Source of the DNA: an uncultured Alistipes sp.
GTDB taxonomy: Bacteria; Bacteroidota; Bacteroidia; Bacteroidales; Rikenellaceae
Direction: 5' to 3'
Length of the DNA stretch: 64,000 nt
NCBI GenBank assembly: GCA_947367255.1
Contig: CANBCZ010000008.1
Location: 1-64,000 of the forward strand
The translations under genes and the position numbers were made by a program. Within the stretch, counting starts at the first letter, position 1. Every line of letters begins with the position of its first letter. Positions 63,568 to 64,000 of this stretch are shown in pieces. A model generated the notes under the pieces. The model was not told where the DNA came from. It ran no database searches and saw only the letters and a program-made list of their open reading frames with translations.

Positions 63568-64000
63568 TTATTGTTTGTCGTTTTTCTTCACCTTTAATCT
63601 TGATATAATAGGGTAGTGGTCGGAGTGCTGCATAGTATAATCGACCTGATAAGAGAGCACATCGAACTGCTCGGATACCAGCATATGGTCAATAGCCATC
63701 AGCTTGAAAAATCCGTCGAATGTATATGTATAACCCTTACCTGCTGCCACAAAGGTATTTACAAGCGGCTCTGCAATGACATTGTAGCTGAACGAGAGCG
63801 GCACATCGTTGAAGTCGCCGCAGACGATAAGCTTCTTGCCCTTGTTCTGGTCGATAAACTCGCGCACCTTCTTTGCCTGATTGCTGCGATATACGGTATT
63901 CTCGACAAGTTTGTCGGTAATGCTCTTTATCTTGTGGTTGCGTGCCGAGTCAAGTACATACTTATGACCCTCGACAAACTCCATATCCTGCGCAGTAATT
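63568..64000 (-). CDS. Endonuclease/exonuclease/phosphatase family protein, N-terminus beyond the window
   Basis: The frame stays open to the right edge, so the N-terminal part is missing. The visible C-terminal 143 codons have VCGDFNDVPLSFSY (catalytic GDFN), AIDHMLVSEQFDV (the IDH metal region) and QHSDHYPIISRL (the terminal SDH). This is the metal-dependent DNase-I-like phosphohydrolase fold, in Bacteroidota often in membrane-anchored proteins. The substrate is unknown. Confidence 0.88.
   Translation of the reverse strand, partial: ITAQDMEFVEGHKYVLDSARNHKIKSITDKLVENTVYRSNQAKKVREFIDQNKGKKLIVCGDFNDVPLSFSYNVIAEPLVNTFVAAGKGYTYTFDGFFKLMAIDHMLVSEQFDVLSYQVDYTMQHSDHYPIISRLKVKKNDKQ

Overview
The window is chromosomal DNA from a member of the Bacteroidota, most probably Bacteroidales and possibly a relative of Alistipes (Rikenellaceae). 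This rests on the many promoters with the Bacteroidota -7 element TAnnTTTG (several with TTTG exactly 19 bases upstream), the absence of clear Shine-Dalgarno sites, the many lipoproteins and outer-membrane proteins, and typical families: DUF3244-like proteins, C10 peptidase, BspA-type repeats, PEGA proteins and retropepsin-like proteases. The genus is inferred from gene style, not from a marker gene. No prophage, insertion sequence or CRISPR array is visible.

Layout. 0-5.4 kb: the 5' part of a tRNA-Ser gene, then sufB, sufC, sufD and sufS (Fe-S cluster assembly) and tmk. 5.4-12.2 kb: a DoxX/MauE-like membrane protein, a repeat-rich gap, an OsmC-like protein, a PEGA/beta-barrel protein and a large BspA-like lipoprotein. 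12.3-22.2 kb: two runs of genes on the plus strand, TPR protein / outer-membrane barrel / PH-domain protein, then panC, panD, DUF456 and an M16 peptidase. 22.4-28.2 kb: small envelope proteins, a DUF2807 protein and an AddB-like nuclease. 28.2-36 kb, minus strand: rlmB-GNAT-smpB-tsaB; ROK regulator, GNAT-Rpe fusion and ABC-F protein; fabD. 36-41 kb: two paralogous lipoproteins, a C10 peptidase with a DUF3244-like partner, and a TPR/helix-turn-helix membrane regulator. 41-54 kb: a composite phosphoesterase lipoprotein, malQ, a retropepsin-like protease, rnhA, a HAD phosphatase, a ClC channel, trpS and a histidine acid phosphatase. 54-64 kb: oxyR, tsaE, a HAD phosphatase, two M23 peptidases, alaS, gpmI, a YhcH-family protein and a partial endonuclease/phosphatase-family gene.

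The genes are mainly housekeeping (Fe-S assembly, pantothenate synthesis, t6A modification, trans-translation, tRNA charging, glycolysis, cell-wall hydrolysis), interleaved with secreted or surface proteins of gut Bacteroidales type.

The least expected feature is a set of intergenic, nested, imperfect hairpins 110-130 bases long at six gene boundaries. Two basal-arm classes (A and B) are combined with two apical modules, and the paired arms show compensatory changes between copies. A third hairpin class (C) follows class B at two convergent gene junctions. They look like mobile or copied structured elements that also act as terminators or attenuators.
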